Assembly: GCF_000801105.2 (NCBI RefSeq)
Contig: NC_079512.1
Location: forward strand, 186,001 to 250,000
Direction of reading: 5' to 3'
From: Raphanus sativus
Taxonomy: Eukaryota; Streptophyta; Magnoliopsida; Brassicales; Brassicaceae
Length of the DNA stretch: 64,000 nucleotides
Position numbers and translations under genes: made by a program. Shown here piece after piece: positions 11,116-23,536 of the stretch. Position 1 is the first letter of the stretch, and each line of letters begins with the position of its first letter. Below the pieces are notes generated by a model, which was given only the letters and a program-made list of their open reading frames with translations, searched no databases and was not told where the DNA came from.

Positions 11116-14100
11116 TCCCCTATATATTATTTTAGGAACACTTAAAATAAATAACCTTCACTTGATGTGTGATTTACATGAGTGCCATTTCCTATGTGGC
11201 AGCCTCACAATCACTCTCACTCTTATTTTAAAACAAACCTTAGCCTATTAGAGTTATTACATATTGTGCCATTGGTATATTTTAACCTATAATTAAATTG
11301 ACATAATAATTTGTTCAAAAACAGAAAATTATAAACCTTAATCTTCCTAGATGCCCCACGGTCGAATTAATGACAATTAATGATATTTAAGTTTCAGAAA
11401 ATTAATGGAATATATTAATGGTATTGTTCCTCTGATTTCTCGATCTTCTGTTATAAATCGGTTAGTTTCCGAGATTATGATCTTTTTAAAATCAATCTCA
11501 GGGTCAATTAGTGCCAAATCCCATGTACATTCTATATTTAACTGTGCATTTAACATTCAATTTATACATACAAAGATGAAATATCAATTTATACAACAAA
11601 ATCGATTGATGGCAATGATTGATATTTTAAATTCGAGTTCTTAATGCAAATACTATAGTTGCTTTCTTCCTCCTATTTGATGATCCCCTTTGTATGTCGA
11701 TTTTGTTGTGTCAAAACTGTAATTTTTATATGTCAAATACTATAGTTCTTAATGCAATTTTTATTTTATTTTTTCGTACGTTGATAAATGCATAAATTTA
11801 TTTTAGGAGTCAAAAATGATTATTGATTGAGTCATGATTGTATGATTTACTAAAAATAATCTCAATCTTAGTTTCCTAAAATAAAAAAACGTGATTTTAG
11901 AATGATTACTTGAAGGCATAGAAATAATTTTGGTATCAATTTTAAATGAAATTAAATCTTTATGAGTGGATTTTTTTTGTATAACTAATATTTGCAATAT
12001 GTTTACAACACAAAAAGCATTCAAGTGATATGAATTGGAGAACAAATAATTTATTATTAATTACATAATATTTTAAAAAATAATGGTGATTTACTAAGAT
12101 ATCACATTAACCCTAAACCAATTTTTTAATTTATATAAATATGTTGTCTTGCTGACATTGTTTTTTATCATGATAAAGTCGATTGAAGAACTTGATTAAC
12201 ATTTACTAAAAATAATCACAATCTTAGTTTCCTAAAATAACAATACGTGATTTTAGAATAATTACTTGAAGACATAGCAATAATCTCGGTATCAATTTTA
12301 AATGAAATTATATCTTTATGATTCTATTTTTTTCAAAACAGCCAACTAAATTCCGTTTAATTTTGGTGATAGTAAAAAGGAAATTAGATTATGTTACCAA
12401 ATGTATCGGCGTTGAATGAATTTCATTCAAGTGATATGCATTGAGAGAAAATAATTTATTCTTAATTACATAATATTTTTTAAAAATGTTGGTGATTTGC
12501 TAAGATATCACATTAACCATAAACCGGTTTTGTATGTATATAAATATGTTGTCTTGCTGACATTGTTTTTTTTATCATGATAAGATCGATTGTAGAACTT
12601 GACTAACATTGATGGGTTTTCTAAAATCATTTTTGAACCCAATAATATTCCAAAAATCTATGTTTTCGGAAAGAAATAGATCATTTCGTTTTGTGAATTT
12701 GGTAAATAAGTGTGTTTAGTTTCGTAATCTGATTCTTTTTTATTTCTCTCTATAGGATTACAAAGTAGGAGTTCTGAAGAATTTTTTCACATCATTTGTA
12801 GTTTATCATTTTTTTGTTTCCTTATAGTTTGTTTCTTTCGTATTTTACTTTTTCTATTACCTACGTTTCTTTTAATATTATTATTATTATTATTATGAAA
12901 ACAGTAATTTTATTGCCTATGTATTGTTTTATCTTAAATTCATAGTAAATCTATATAAGTCTTCGCATACTCTTATTTTATTTTTTCCATAAATTATACT
13001 TCATTTACACTTAACCAATAACACAAGCTTTTTTTTCAAAAAAAAAAGCTTACAATATATGTACCTACACAATTTTGACAGCTATATATATCATTATATC
13101 TAATATTTGTGACTAAAACTTTTTGCTTTATAATATATTTATGTTAAAAGTAATAATTTATTCTATCTTAAATTCATAATAAATTTATCTAAGTTTTTGC
13201 ATACTCTTATTTTACTTTATTTTCCATAAATTGTACTTCATCTACATCTAACAATCACATAAGATTTTTTTTTCAAAAAAAAAAAAAACAAATAAGCTTA
13301 CAATATATATACCTACATAATCTCGACAGCTATCATTATATTTAATATTTATGACTAAAACTTTTTTTTATAATATGTTTGGGTTAAAAGTAATAATCTC
13401 TTTTAATCATTCACTCCGCGTATGGTCTGAAATATTTTTTTATATTACAGTAATGTCGTCATTAAGTGTGTTGCTTTTAGAATAACACACTTGTTCATGT
13501 ATTCCATGATTTATGGAATTCTACAGATGGAGACATTGTATTTTGTGTTTTACAGTTTTGGAAAATTTATTGAAGAGCAGGTAATATATTGTAATTTTTT
13601 AGGAACGTATATATATTTTGTAGATGATATTATCTGTTACTTTTGGTAATATTATTTTATATTCTAGAAAAGTCGATTGAAGAATGTTATTAACATTAAT
13701 GGTTTTTCCAAAATTGTCTTTGATCCCAATGATTCTAGGAATCGATGCTTTCGGAATGAGGTAATGCGTTTATTTCACAGATTCACTTAAATAATGTGTT
13801 TACTTTCGCTGCTTTGTCACTTTTTATGATCCTAATAGGATTGCAAATGGAAAGTTCTGAAGTCACTATTCACTGCAGATGTTTTTATCGATTTTAATTT
13901 ATTTTGTTTGAGAATTTTTATTCTGAAAGATTTTATTAATTGATTGCTTATGTTTTGTTTTATCTTTACTTCGTAATTGATTTTATATTAGTTTTTGATC
14001 ATTCTTATGGTTCTTATTGTCTGTCTTCCATTACTTATAGGACAATTAAACTAAAATACAAACAACTTAAAAAAAAAAACCATGATTGATTTGTTAGTGA

Positions 14101-14240
14101 AATGCGCAGTTTTATCTAAATTTTAATTTTAAAATATGTATCATTTTATCAATGCAATATATCTTTATAATATCTATTAATTCATAATAATAATCTTTTT
14201 AAATTTACTCACTCCGCGCAGGACGCGGGTTATCACCTAG
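11116..14240 (+). mobile_element. Non-autonomous Helitron, 3.1 kb
   Basis: The 5' end is TCCCCTATATATTATTTTAGG after A. The 3' end has a CCGCG/CGCGG hairpin (14214-14228) followed by TTATCACCTAG and then T, all expected of plant Helitrons. The flanks rejoin to GATGTATAA + TATAATGTATAG, which matches an intact unit of the surrounding tandem array, so both ends are supported by an inferred empty site. There is no Rep or helicase. Internal segments are repeated: about 11847 and 12203 begin the same block (TTACTAAAAATAATC), TTGTCTTGCTGACATTG occurs near 12144 and 12549, and a GATTGAAGAA...TTAACAT block recurs near 12182, 12587 and 13675. Confidence 0.85.
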
Positions 14241-16340
14241 TATAATGTATAGTGTCAATAGAGTTAAATTATTATACATCAAGTGTAAGATGTCACATAG
14301 TTGGTTGATATATAGTTATTTAAGAAAATATTTAAATGAAAGGTTAAGGTATGAATAATAATGTGATGTCCAATTTAAAAATCCACCTAGAAGAAGTTGT
14401 AATGTTTCTGTTTTAATAAGATAGATGACACTATCATTATATCTGCAAAACCTGCGATGTGACGTCGGGCTTTAGAACCAACAGTCGCTTCTCCATCTTT
14501 TAACGGTCCTGATTATTTCCTCCACTCCCGATAATCCAACAGCACCACACATATTTTTTTTTGCATAATTATATATAATGATTCAATTTTTACCACATAT
14601 ATTCTTCTTCTTTTTGGTAATCATTTTTACCACATATATTCGACGACGCAGTGTGACTAAACTTTAAGGGGATGGACGAAATTTAAATGCTAATCTTAGT
14701 CCTATGAGGTATAAATTCTTCGAATGTATAGACCTTTAGTTGTGCATATATAATATTCTCAATCAAATTGAGACCGTTCATTTCCTTAGTTTATAACACT
14801 TACCAAATAGTGTGTTCTGTATAATTAGGCATAATTAAGAAAATGCATACTTAGGAATAAGTTATAAATGCGAATAAAGGTCTACAAACAGATTCTTTGG
14901 AGAAAAAAAAATCAAATATAGAATTATATGAAATGAATAATTTTATAATAATCACAAAACAGGACCAGTAAGCGAATTATAAGAATACCAACAAATCTCA
15001 GGTATATTTTTTAGTTTGACATGTAAACATGATTAATCTTGTTTTATTTGCATACCATCTCCAACTCAAACCTATTTTTTACCTTTTAATTTCCACAAAA
15101 ATAAAGTAATTCTATTATAAAGTAGTTTTGCTCCAATTATTCACTTTATAATAGAATTATTCTATTATAAAGTAGAAAATAGAGAGATTTTAATAGATGG
15201 GTTTGTAACTCTCTACACTTGCGTTGTGTAGTATAGTCTATCAACTAGTTTTACTTTAATCCAAGAAAATAGGTATCATCCTCTCAATGGTATTATGGCA
15301 GAATTAACTAACATATGAATGCTTGTAATTTTGTTGTTCCATTTATTTTCATGCAGTATAATAAAACAAATTTATTTCCTTAACCCTTTTTAGTTTTGTT
15401 AAAGTAAAATAAATATTAAGTATTTTTTTATTGTTACTTGTGAAACCAAGAAGGTCCTAGACTCTTTTTGAAAGAATGTCCTATTTTATATTATTATTAT
15501 CAACAACATATATCTTACACAGTGGTATAATTAATATACAGTAAACTTCTATAAATTAATAATACTAAAATTATGATATTTTACTAATTTATAAAGCTAT
15601 TAATTTGTAAACTATGAAAGTATTAAAAAAATTATTTTAGATTTCTATATTTTATAATATTTAATTATATATATATATATATATTTTAGCATTTTTGGAC
15701 AACATTTATTTTTTTACCATATATACATTAACTATAAAATTTAGTAGTTTGAATTTCATGTGTTTTTTATTGTATTATTTGGTGCATATAAAATATATTT
15801 CATTGAATTTAAACATAGTTTAATTTATATTTAATTTTGAATAAATGTAGAAATAAACTCCGTTGTGAATATAAACAATCCAATGGTTTTTTGTACTTAT
15901 ATAAAATGTATATATATATATATATATATAAATTATTAATTTAATGAGACTATATATTAATTTATATAGGACTTTTTTCAAAATATTATTATTTTATTAT
16001 TTAATCATTTTGTATCATATTATGAATCGGCTCCATTTGCAATCGAAGAAATTTACTAATTTATATAATTTTACTGTAAAATATTCACACTGTTTCAAAT
16101 TAATTCATATTTTAGGATTTTTACGTTTATTAATAAATTATATTAAATATTATATTAATGAATAATTTTTTTGTTATTAACGTTTTTCCATAATTTTAAA
16201 ACAATCAAAATATTGTATTGAAAAATAAAAATACATATTTTTGAAATATTGTTTTTCTAAAATATTGATTAATTTGAAACGAAGAAAGTAGCATATTACA
16301 TGTTTTTTTTGTAAACTGACTTAAATATATTACATGTTAT
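14241..16340. other. Intergenic, AT-rich with decayed repeats
   Basis: No gene is seen. The array remnant continues for about 30 bp past 14241. Around 15060-15205 is a short sequence with internal inverted copies of CTATTATAAAGTAG. Around 15540-15960 is a block rich in CTATAAATTAATAATA and TA runs that resembles another block at 43380-43935. Confidence 0.45.
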
Positions 16341-16343
16341 TCC

Positions 16344-16622
16344 GGGTGTGATTGGTAGTTGCTCTGCTTGTTCTCCACAACCTCATTTATTTCTAAAGCA
16401 CCAAAATTAGAGCAATCAAGCTTTAATTTATTTTTTATAACCAGAGTTCTTGAAATAATTTACAGCTGTATAAGTGCTCTGCAGAGCCAAATATTCAAAG
16501 CAATTTTTTAGTGCTTTCCATAAAATTCTACAGCAATAAAATCTAAAAATACAGCAAAAAGTCTATAGATTTTTTTTTCTACAGCAATAATTTTAAAGAT
16601 ACAGCCGTTACCAATCGGACCC
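16344..16622. mobile_element. MITE with GATTGGTAAC-type terminal inverted repeats
   Basis: The left end is GGGTGTGATTGGTAGTTGCT. The right end, read inverted, is GGGTCCGATTGGTAACGGCT. It is flanked by TCC at 16341-16343 and 16623-16625. The length is 279 bp and it is non-coding; repeated CTACAGCAATAA motifs lie inside. The 3-bp duplication suggests a PIF/Harbinger-type element, but the superfamily is not certain. Confidence 0.7.
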
Positions 16623-16625
16623 TCC

Positions 16626-17209
16626 ATGTTACATATTTCACTGCTTCAAAAAATTTGGAAATATATATATTCAATGCGACTCTAAAATCATCATAAAATC
16701 AATGAAAGGAAAACAGTCATTGTTAATATATCTATGGATAATGTATTAGATATTAACCAAAAAGATTACCAATAAAAAAAGAGTCGACCGTGACAAGGAA
16801 AGGTCAAGACTCGAGAGCCATCGCTTTTATCATCATTCTCTTTGCTAAACAACTCACACCCACACAAACACCCAAGTTTCGATTCTCGTTGAAAAGAACA
16901 AATTTAGCAAATAATGCATGTTGCGAGGGTGAAAGAGATCCCAAGTGATTCCTTCATGCTTAAAGCTTCTTTAGCGTACACTACGATACATGTATCATGT
17001 AAGTAGTAATATAAAAAGATAATATACAGAACGCATTCTCATTTCTCATAAAGACATGCAAAAATTCATGTTATGGAGATAGTCTTTCTTAGGACACATG
17101 AATGAAAATTGAGGATTACCAACCCACTCACCATCTCCCCACTCAAAAACAAATATACTCACTATGTTTAAAATATATATACATATAAAACATATATATT
17201 TTAAACATA
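16626..17209. other. Intergenic upstream of NIP6;1; no gene seen
   Basis: Includes a less AT-rich patch at about 16780-17110 that may belong to the distal NIP6;1 promoter. No open frame or repeat with clear ends. Confidence 0.4.
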
Positions 17210-17471
17210 CTCCCTCCGTTCCTAAAAGTATGATTTTCTAGATTTTGTTCTTGTTCCACAAAAATATATTTTATATATTTTAAGGTATTTTTATATATTT
17301 TTGAGGATCATTAATTATGAATATTTGGACTGCTTAAATTTTATTGGTATATAGTTATTGGATATTGTATATTGTATAAAAAAGATAAATAGTAAACTAA
17401 TTGCAAATATTTATTATATTCTTAATAAACGTAAAAACTCTAAAAAATCTTATTTTTAGGAACGGAGAGAG
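17210..17471. mobile_element. Stowaway MITE
   Basis: The ends are CTCCCTCCGTTCCTAAAA and the inverted TTTTTAGGAACGGAGAGAG, with TA on both sides (17208-17209, 17472-17473). The length is 262 bp. It lies about 640 bp upstream of the NIP6;1 ATG. Confidence 0.88.
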
Positions 17472-18001
17472 TATATATGTTTTAAGAGAAGATACAAAGA
17501 TGCCATAAAAATCTGGTTCGCTTCTAGAATCAGACATGGAAGCTGAATAGATCGGGGTTAATTTAAATACAAATTGGCAAATATTAGATTGCTAAGAAAG
17601 AAACACAAATTTTGTAAAAAGGTTTTTTTGGGTTGAATAAATCTGACATTAATTAAATATATATATATATATATATTAAGCAAATACAATTAAAAAATTA
17701 TCTAAAAGATATCATTAAAACCTATTAAAAATTCAACTAAATACAAAATAGACTATAAAATAATACTGATCACACGTATTACTATTTAGTAAAAGTATAA
17801 TTATCTAAAATATGAAAACAGTTTACATTTTTTTTGTCAATGGAAAACAGTTTACATATATTATTTTTTTTGGTCAATGGAAAACAGTTTACATATTAAA
17901 CACATAAAACTCTATTAAACGTCTTAAATTTCTAAACTGAGGCAGTATCATTCATGTCTGTAGGATCCTTCACTCAAAAGTGAACTCTCAGATATCTTCT
18001 C

Positions 18002-18010
18002 CTATAAGTA
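18002..18010 (+). promoter_or_regulatory. Probable TATA box of NIP6;1
   Basis: CTATAAGTA lies about 105 bp upstream of the ATG, followed by a leader that contains a CT microsatellite (about 18079-18104). I looked for the ATGTAA minimal upstream frame known from the boron-regulated NIP5;1 leader and did not find it in this leader. Confidence 0.5.
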
Positions 18011-18111
18011 CCCTACACATCCTCTTCATCTATCTACAACACAACACAACAATCACAAATATATATACTAAAGATCCCATCTCTCTCTCTCTCTCTCTCT
18101 TTCTCCCTACA

Positions 18112-21100
18112 ATGGACCCCGAGGAGATTCCATCAATGCCCTCAACGCCGGCTACAACACCGGGAACTCCAGGAGCACCGCTCTTTGGAGGTTTCGAAGG
18201 GAGGAGGAATGGACATAGTGGTAAATACACACCAAAGTCACTTCTAAAAAGCTGCAAATGTTTCAGTGTTGACAATGAGTGGGCTCTTGAAGATGGAAGA
18301 CTCCCTCCTGTCTCATGCGCTCTACCTCCTCCTGACGTCTCCCTCTACCGTAAGGTACATAACTAAATTTGTTAGCCCTCCATATATTATAAGCACATAA
18401 CTAAAGTTCACTTAAACCAAATCTATATGTGTACAGCTGGGAGCAGAGTTTGTTGGGACACTGATACTGATATTCGCCGGGACAGCCACGGCGATTGTGA
18501 ATCAGAAAACAGATGGAGCTGTGACACTTATCGGGTGTGCCGCCTCGGCTGGTCTGGCGGTCATGATCGTTATATTGTCAACCGGTCACATCTCCGGGGC
18601 ACATCTCAATCCGGCTGTCACCATTTCGTTTGCTGCTCTTAAACACTTCCCATGGAAACACGTTAGTATTATAATTGTATTTCTTAATTTACATTTTTGG
18701 ATGCTACTGAGAAACTCACATGAATTAAAGACATGCACATGCACCTTCTATTAAACTAAAGATAATTTAGAATAGTTTTTAGTGGAAATTATTGATTAGT
18801 GTGTCTAAATAATTAATTGGTGTAAAAAACTATTAGGTGCCGGTGTATATAGGAGCGCAGGTGCTGGCCTCGGTTTGTGCGGCGTTTGCACTGAAAGCAG
18901 TGTTTGAACCAACAATGAGCGGTGGCGTGACGGTGCCTACGGTGGCTCTCAGCCAAGCTTTCGCTTTGGAGTTCATTATCAGCTTCAACCTCATGTTTGT
19001 TGTCACTGCAGTCGCCACCGACACTAGAGCTGTAAAACTACACTAGCACTAAATTTAAAAAGGAAGAAAACATTTTAAACACAGGTTTGTTTGTGTCTGA
19101 AAATAATCACAAATTACAGGTGGGAGAGTTGGCGGGAATAGCGGTAGGAGCAACGGTCATGCTTAACATACTCATAGCTGGGTAAATGTTACTCCATGTT
19201 CTTAAATATAAAAGAGTGAGTTACCAAATAAGACACTTTATTCTTTTTTTTAACATTATAAGACACTTATTGTTGGAGAGGCACATTGTTGATGTGCTGT
19301 CTTTATTTGTGACCAGAATGTCCTTTGCTGGTGGATCTGAGAAAATGACAGAGAATGTATCGTTTTGTGACTCTCTTTATCTCTGCTTTTTTTACGAAGT
19401 GTTTACTTTTTTGAAAAGTTATCATGTATGGTTTCCTTTCAAATTATATTAGACAGTGTCACATTATACATGAATTTATTTTTTTGGATAAAATATATCG
19501 ATTTATTTTATATTAAACTTTTGTTATTTGTTAAATAAACATACAATCAAAAGATTGCTTTTACAACTTTTTCACAAATCATATGATTTATTATTTATTT
19601 CTAACTTGAAGTAGGAAAATGTTTCAGCGGCAAAGTTCTAAATCATAGAAAATGTAAGTAAATGTAGTTTGACCACTCATCTGAGTTTTCTTTACAAAAT
19701 GAAATATGTGGATTAAAGAAACATGGACACACACAAAAAAAAATGTGGACACAAAAGATGTGGACAAATGTGGACACAAGTTCATGTGAGTGAACAAATG
19801 TGGACACTTCCATCTTTCTTTCCTATTTAGAAAAAAGACAGACTTTAAACTAAATCACATCCATTCGAATCTAAAATGCTAGTAGGTGAATGTAGTTTGA
19901 CCACTCATCTGAGTTTTCTTTACAAAATGGAATATGTGGATTGAAGAAACTGGACATACACACACACACACAAAACGTGGACAGAAAAGATGTGGACAAA
20001 TATGGACACAAGTTCATGTGAGTGAACAAATGTGGACACTGCCTATGTGGACACTTCCATATTTCTTTCCTGTTTAGAAAAACATACTTTAAACTAAATC
20101 ACATCCATTCGAATCTAAAACACTAGCTAAAGTGTATCGATCTTTAAGTTTTTATTTGCAATAAGAGCAAGAGATTTGACTAACCATAAGGGACGTGCTC
20201 AAATTTCAGATTCTGACAGAGCTTGGAAACAGAGCTTTAGTTTCTCCATCGAAACAGAGCTTGGCAACAGAGCTTTAGTTCCTCCATCGCAAAGAAGAGT
20301 TGTAAGCTTGAGACCAAAAAAGATCCGACCTTGGTTGTCAGAAGGATCCTCAGATGCGATTCGGGGTTTCTTGTTCTTCATAGTAGGAAAATCTGGATCT
20401 GATTGTTTGTCACCTATTTGAGAGAGAAGAACTTCAAAATCAGTTAAAATCGAAAAAGGTATGAAATTGGAAGAGATGGAGACAAAAAAGATCTGACCTT
20501 GATTATCGTTGACGACTTACAGGTGCCAGATTTATAATATTTTGCTGGTAATTTGAGTTTCTTGTTTTTCATCGATTAGGAAGTCTTGAAGTTTTGGAAG
20601 GGATGAAAAGGTTTCTGGTTTTTGATTCAAAATTAGATTTTTGAGAAAAAGAGTTGGGAAAAAGTGTTGACTTGAAGTCACATGTTTCGTTGAAGTCTCA
20701 AGTTTGAGGGTATATATGACAAAACACACATAGAAAGTGTGTCTCAGGCATAAAGTGCCTAAACGTGTAATACTAAAGTTGAAATGTGTCTTAGAAGGTA
20801 AAAAAATCAATAAAAGATGTTTTCGATAGAAACATGCATATTTAAAATTTATATTTATTTTTAAATATTTTAAAATTGTAAATTAAAAACTAATTAATCA
20901 ATTAACAAAATAGATAGTAAAATATGAGTTAAATTTACTTAAAAAATATGAGACTATTACATATTGTAATATCAAAAAGTAAGAGAAATTTGTAATCTAC
21001 ATTTCAGAACGGAGAGACTACTCTAAATAGATCAAAATCAATATTTACCTTCTTCTTTCTTTGATATATAACTATGTTTTTTTTAACCATGATCAACACA

Positions 21101-21294
21101 GACCTGCAACTTCTGCTTCGATGAACCCTGTAAGAACACTAGGTCCAGCCATTGCAGCAAACAATTACCGAGCCATTTGGGTTTACCTTACAGCTCCAAT
21201 TCTTGGAGCCTTGATCGGAGCAGGAACGTACACAGTCGTGAAGCTACCAGAGGAAGACGAAGAACCCAAAGAAAAGAGGAGCTTCAGAAGATGA
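18112..21294 (+). CDS. NIP6;1: NIP6;1 boric-acid channel (aquaporin family)
   Basis: Plasma-membrane channel of the nodulin-26-like intrinsic protein group; the Arabidopsis orthologue (At1g80760) moves boric acid into young shoot tissue. The five exons are 18112-18354, 18437-18661, 18837-19031, 19120-19181 and 21102-21294. They join in phase to 305 residues, the length I recall for Arabidopsis. A proline/threonine-rich cytosolic N-terminus ([13 protein letters not shown]) precedes six membrane segments. The two pore loops are SGAHLNPAV in exon 2 and SASMNPVR in exon 5, so the NPA/NPV pair expected of NIP6;1 is present. The C-terminus is charged ([14 protein letters not shown]). Intron 4 is about 1.9 kb because of an inserted element. 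No coding damage. Confidence 0.95.
19215..20806. mobile_element. Probable inserted DNA element in NIP6;1 intron 4
   Basis: The left side carries GTTACCAAATAAGACACTTT and the right side, read inverted, TTTACCTTCTAAGACACATTT, an imperfect inverted terminus of roughly 20 bp that bounds almost all the extra intron length. Inside are the 230-bp duplication described next and a patch with two GCTTGG(A/C)AACAGAGCTTTAG repeats (about 20220-20285). No transposase or clear target duplication is seen, so the class (perhaps Mutator-like) and the exact ends are uncertain. Confidence 0.45.
19654..20126. repeat. About 230-bp imperfect tandem duplication in NIP6;1 intron 4
   Basis: Two copies, about 19654-19881 and 19882-20126, share ATGTAGTTTGACCACTCATC, TTCATGTGAGTGAACAAATG and CACATCCATTCGAATCTAAA in the same order, with small indels. 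Each copy is also rich in the word TGTGGACA. Confidence 0.85.
20960..21018. mobile_element. Stowaway right-end remnant
   Basis: ATTTCAGAACGGAGAGACTA before the last exon of NIP6;1 resembles a Stowaway terminus, but no matching left end was found. Confidence 0.3.
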
Positions 21295-21484
21295 TCAGTG
21301 AACAAAAACGCTATGTTACTCTGTTTCTGTCACATATGTGTATAATATAAGCTCTGAAGCCAACAATATCAGAATCAAACTGGGGAATGATTTTCCTATT
21401 TTAATCGCGTTTTTCAAAAAAAAAAAAGTCTCAATACAGATTTTTCTAAAAAAAAAGAAAAACATAGTAAGTAACAGGCTTCCT

Positions 21485-22679
21485 CTAGTTCATTTTGATG
21501 ATGAGATCGTTGATCTTATCTTCACGGTTTCCTGTATCACCTCCTTCACTGAAAACCTGTTTCTTCCCATGCAAGACACCAGCCTCAGGCTTGTTGAGTT
21601 TCAAAGGTCCCAAGAATCTCATAACTTGTCTGAAATGAACACCGACCCTTGAGATCTCATTCACAAGGTCTTCTATGCAGAAGATTTCGTGCTCTCCTAG
21701 AGCCTGATTAAAGAACAACATGGTCATTAATCTATAGAATAAGCTCTCTCGTATACATTGAATAGGAAGCTACTAATTTTACCTGTTCGATTATGTTGTT
21801 GTCTGTAAGAGGAACAGGGTTGCCTTGTATGATTGTGTATCCCTTTTTGAATATGAGGTCCTTAACGCTCTTATCACTCGGATATCTTCAAGAATGGCAT
21901 ACATACATTGATTGGTCAGAGCTCATACAAGAATCAATCAAGCAAAACAGCATTGAATTTTGGATTACTCACCCGTAGGTAACGTAAGGCTGAACTTTGA
22001 GAAGCTTTTGAAACAAACCGTCAGTTGCTTTGGCAAAGACACCAGTGAAAGTGCTTCTTAGTTGCATACTGTTAAGAACCTTCTTGGTCTTTGGGTGCAT
22101 ATCATTCTTCCTGCTCACCACAAAGCAAAAAAATGTAGGTATGATGAGTATATGGCAAAAGATAAAATTATAAAAATACCAAATGGAAATATAATAAAAC
22201 GATTGGAGAGTATAAAGTACCCTTGTATGCGTATGATGAAGACAAGGTTAGAATTGATTGGTGGAGGAGATGACTTTGGCCTCTTAACCCTTTGCTTCAT
22301 CCTGATAAGATCTACTTCCTATATGAACATTAAAACATTCAGGTTACAAAACAAACAACAACAGCCTACTAATGGACCCTGACTAAAAAGGATGAGCTGA
22401 GTTATGTTTTTGGTATTACAAAGGAGATTGAGAAGAGGGTACCTTAGCTCTGTACTCTAAGACAAAATCTTCAGGACGTTTGATATCAGCAACTTTCTTC
22501 TTCTTCTTCTTGCCCAAGTTTCCAAGCTCAAGCTGTTTCTTCCTGATAAAGGCAAGCTCATCTCTCTTCTTCCTCTTCTTCAGTATAACCTCAGGTATGT
22601 AGTCTAACCCCTTAGGTTCTTCTTCAGCCATCACTTTAGTTTCTTCTACAGCCATCGCCTTAGCTTCTTCTTCAGCCAT
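21485..22679 (-). CDS. 60S ribosomal protein L7-like (uL30 family)
   Basis: Large-subunit ribosomal protein of the L7/L30 family, matching the At1g80750-type gene. Minus-strand exons are 22679-22443, 22318-22221, 22110-21973, 21885-21783 and 21703-21485; they join in phase to 264 residues. The N-terminus is acidic, with an AMAVEE/VMAEEE near-duplication, followed by the basic LKKRKKRDELAFIRKK segment and a KKKKKK tract typical of eukaryotic L7. The L30 core includes NLVFIIRIQG at the exon 2-3 junction, MHPKTKKVLNSMQLRS in exon 3 and GVHFRQVMRFLGPLKL near the end. Its C-terminal exon ends about 190 bp from the stop of NIP6;1, so the two genes converge. The N-terminus seems longer than the Arabidopsis protein because of the acidic repeat. 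Confidence 0.92.
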
Positions 22680-23536
22680 TGTTATTTATTTCTCTCTACA
22701 AAAAAAAACAAACACATCTTAGATTCTTATTAAAAAAATGTAATGAAAGGAGACAAAACAAACAGAAACAGAAACAGAACTACACCCTATAAGTGAGGCT
22801 AGAGAGAGACAAAACACGAAGCAACAAGAAGATTAACGAGAGTGAGCAAAAAGTACCAGTGGCGACGAAGCAATCGAAGTTGGCCGAGAAGCTGACTGAT
22901 TGAGATTTCTAGGGTTTATCAACTTAACTCACACCAGACCTAGTTACGGTCTGAGCCTACCCTATACAATTCTAGGCTCTAAGCCCATTATTTATGGTTT
23001 TATGGGCCTCGTTCCCAGCTCGCCCATTATTACGTTATTATCCGAGCAAGAAAGAGATGGGCTTTCTTAGTGTGGCCCTAAATCAAACCCAAGAAACAAA
23101 TTGTTTATGTTAATTTTGATTACTAAGTATGCAGTTTTAGAGGAACTTAAGCATCATCATCCATGATCTCTTGCAATAGTTTTTCATCAAAATTAATATG
23201 AAAAAGTATAAAAGAGAGTGGAAAAATATTTAAACCAAGTGATTATTAGAGAAAAGTCTCTCCAAAAAATATTAAGAGACTCATATGCCATTTCTTAATT
23301 TTTAGTTTGTATATTTTACTGTGCACTAAATTTTTATTATATAAATGAATTATTTAAATGATTAATGTATATATTCTATTAATTCTTCAACATGACCAGT
23401 TGATATGGCATAGGTCCAAAAAAAAATACAAATGCTATATGTAACTGCTTATGCACGAGTTTATATAACTGCTCGATATGTCACGAGTTTTTAAATTTGG
23501 ATATGGGCCTTGATATGTCACGAGCTTTTAAAAGAA
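22680..23536. other. RPL7-like promoter and gene-free sequence up to the large Helitron
   Basis: Contains the upstream region of the ribosomal gene, with several GGGCCT or AGGCCC-like words (for example about 22980-23075, ATGGGCC/TAGGGCT) as is common upstream of ribosomal protein genes. Beyond 23100 no coding potential is visible. Confidence 0.45.

Noticed and set aside
18030..18111. NIP5;1-like ATGTAA boron-responsive upstream frame in the NIP6;1 leader
   Set aside because: The motif is not present in the leader sequence.
23255..23310. Possible plus-strand Helitron 5' end (TCTCTCCAAAAAATATTAAGA)
   Set aside because: The base before TC is G rather than A and no matching 3' end was found before the large element.
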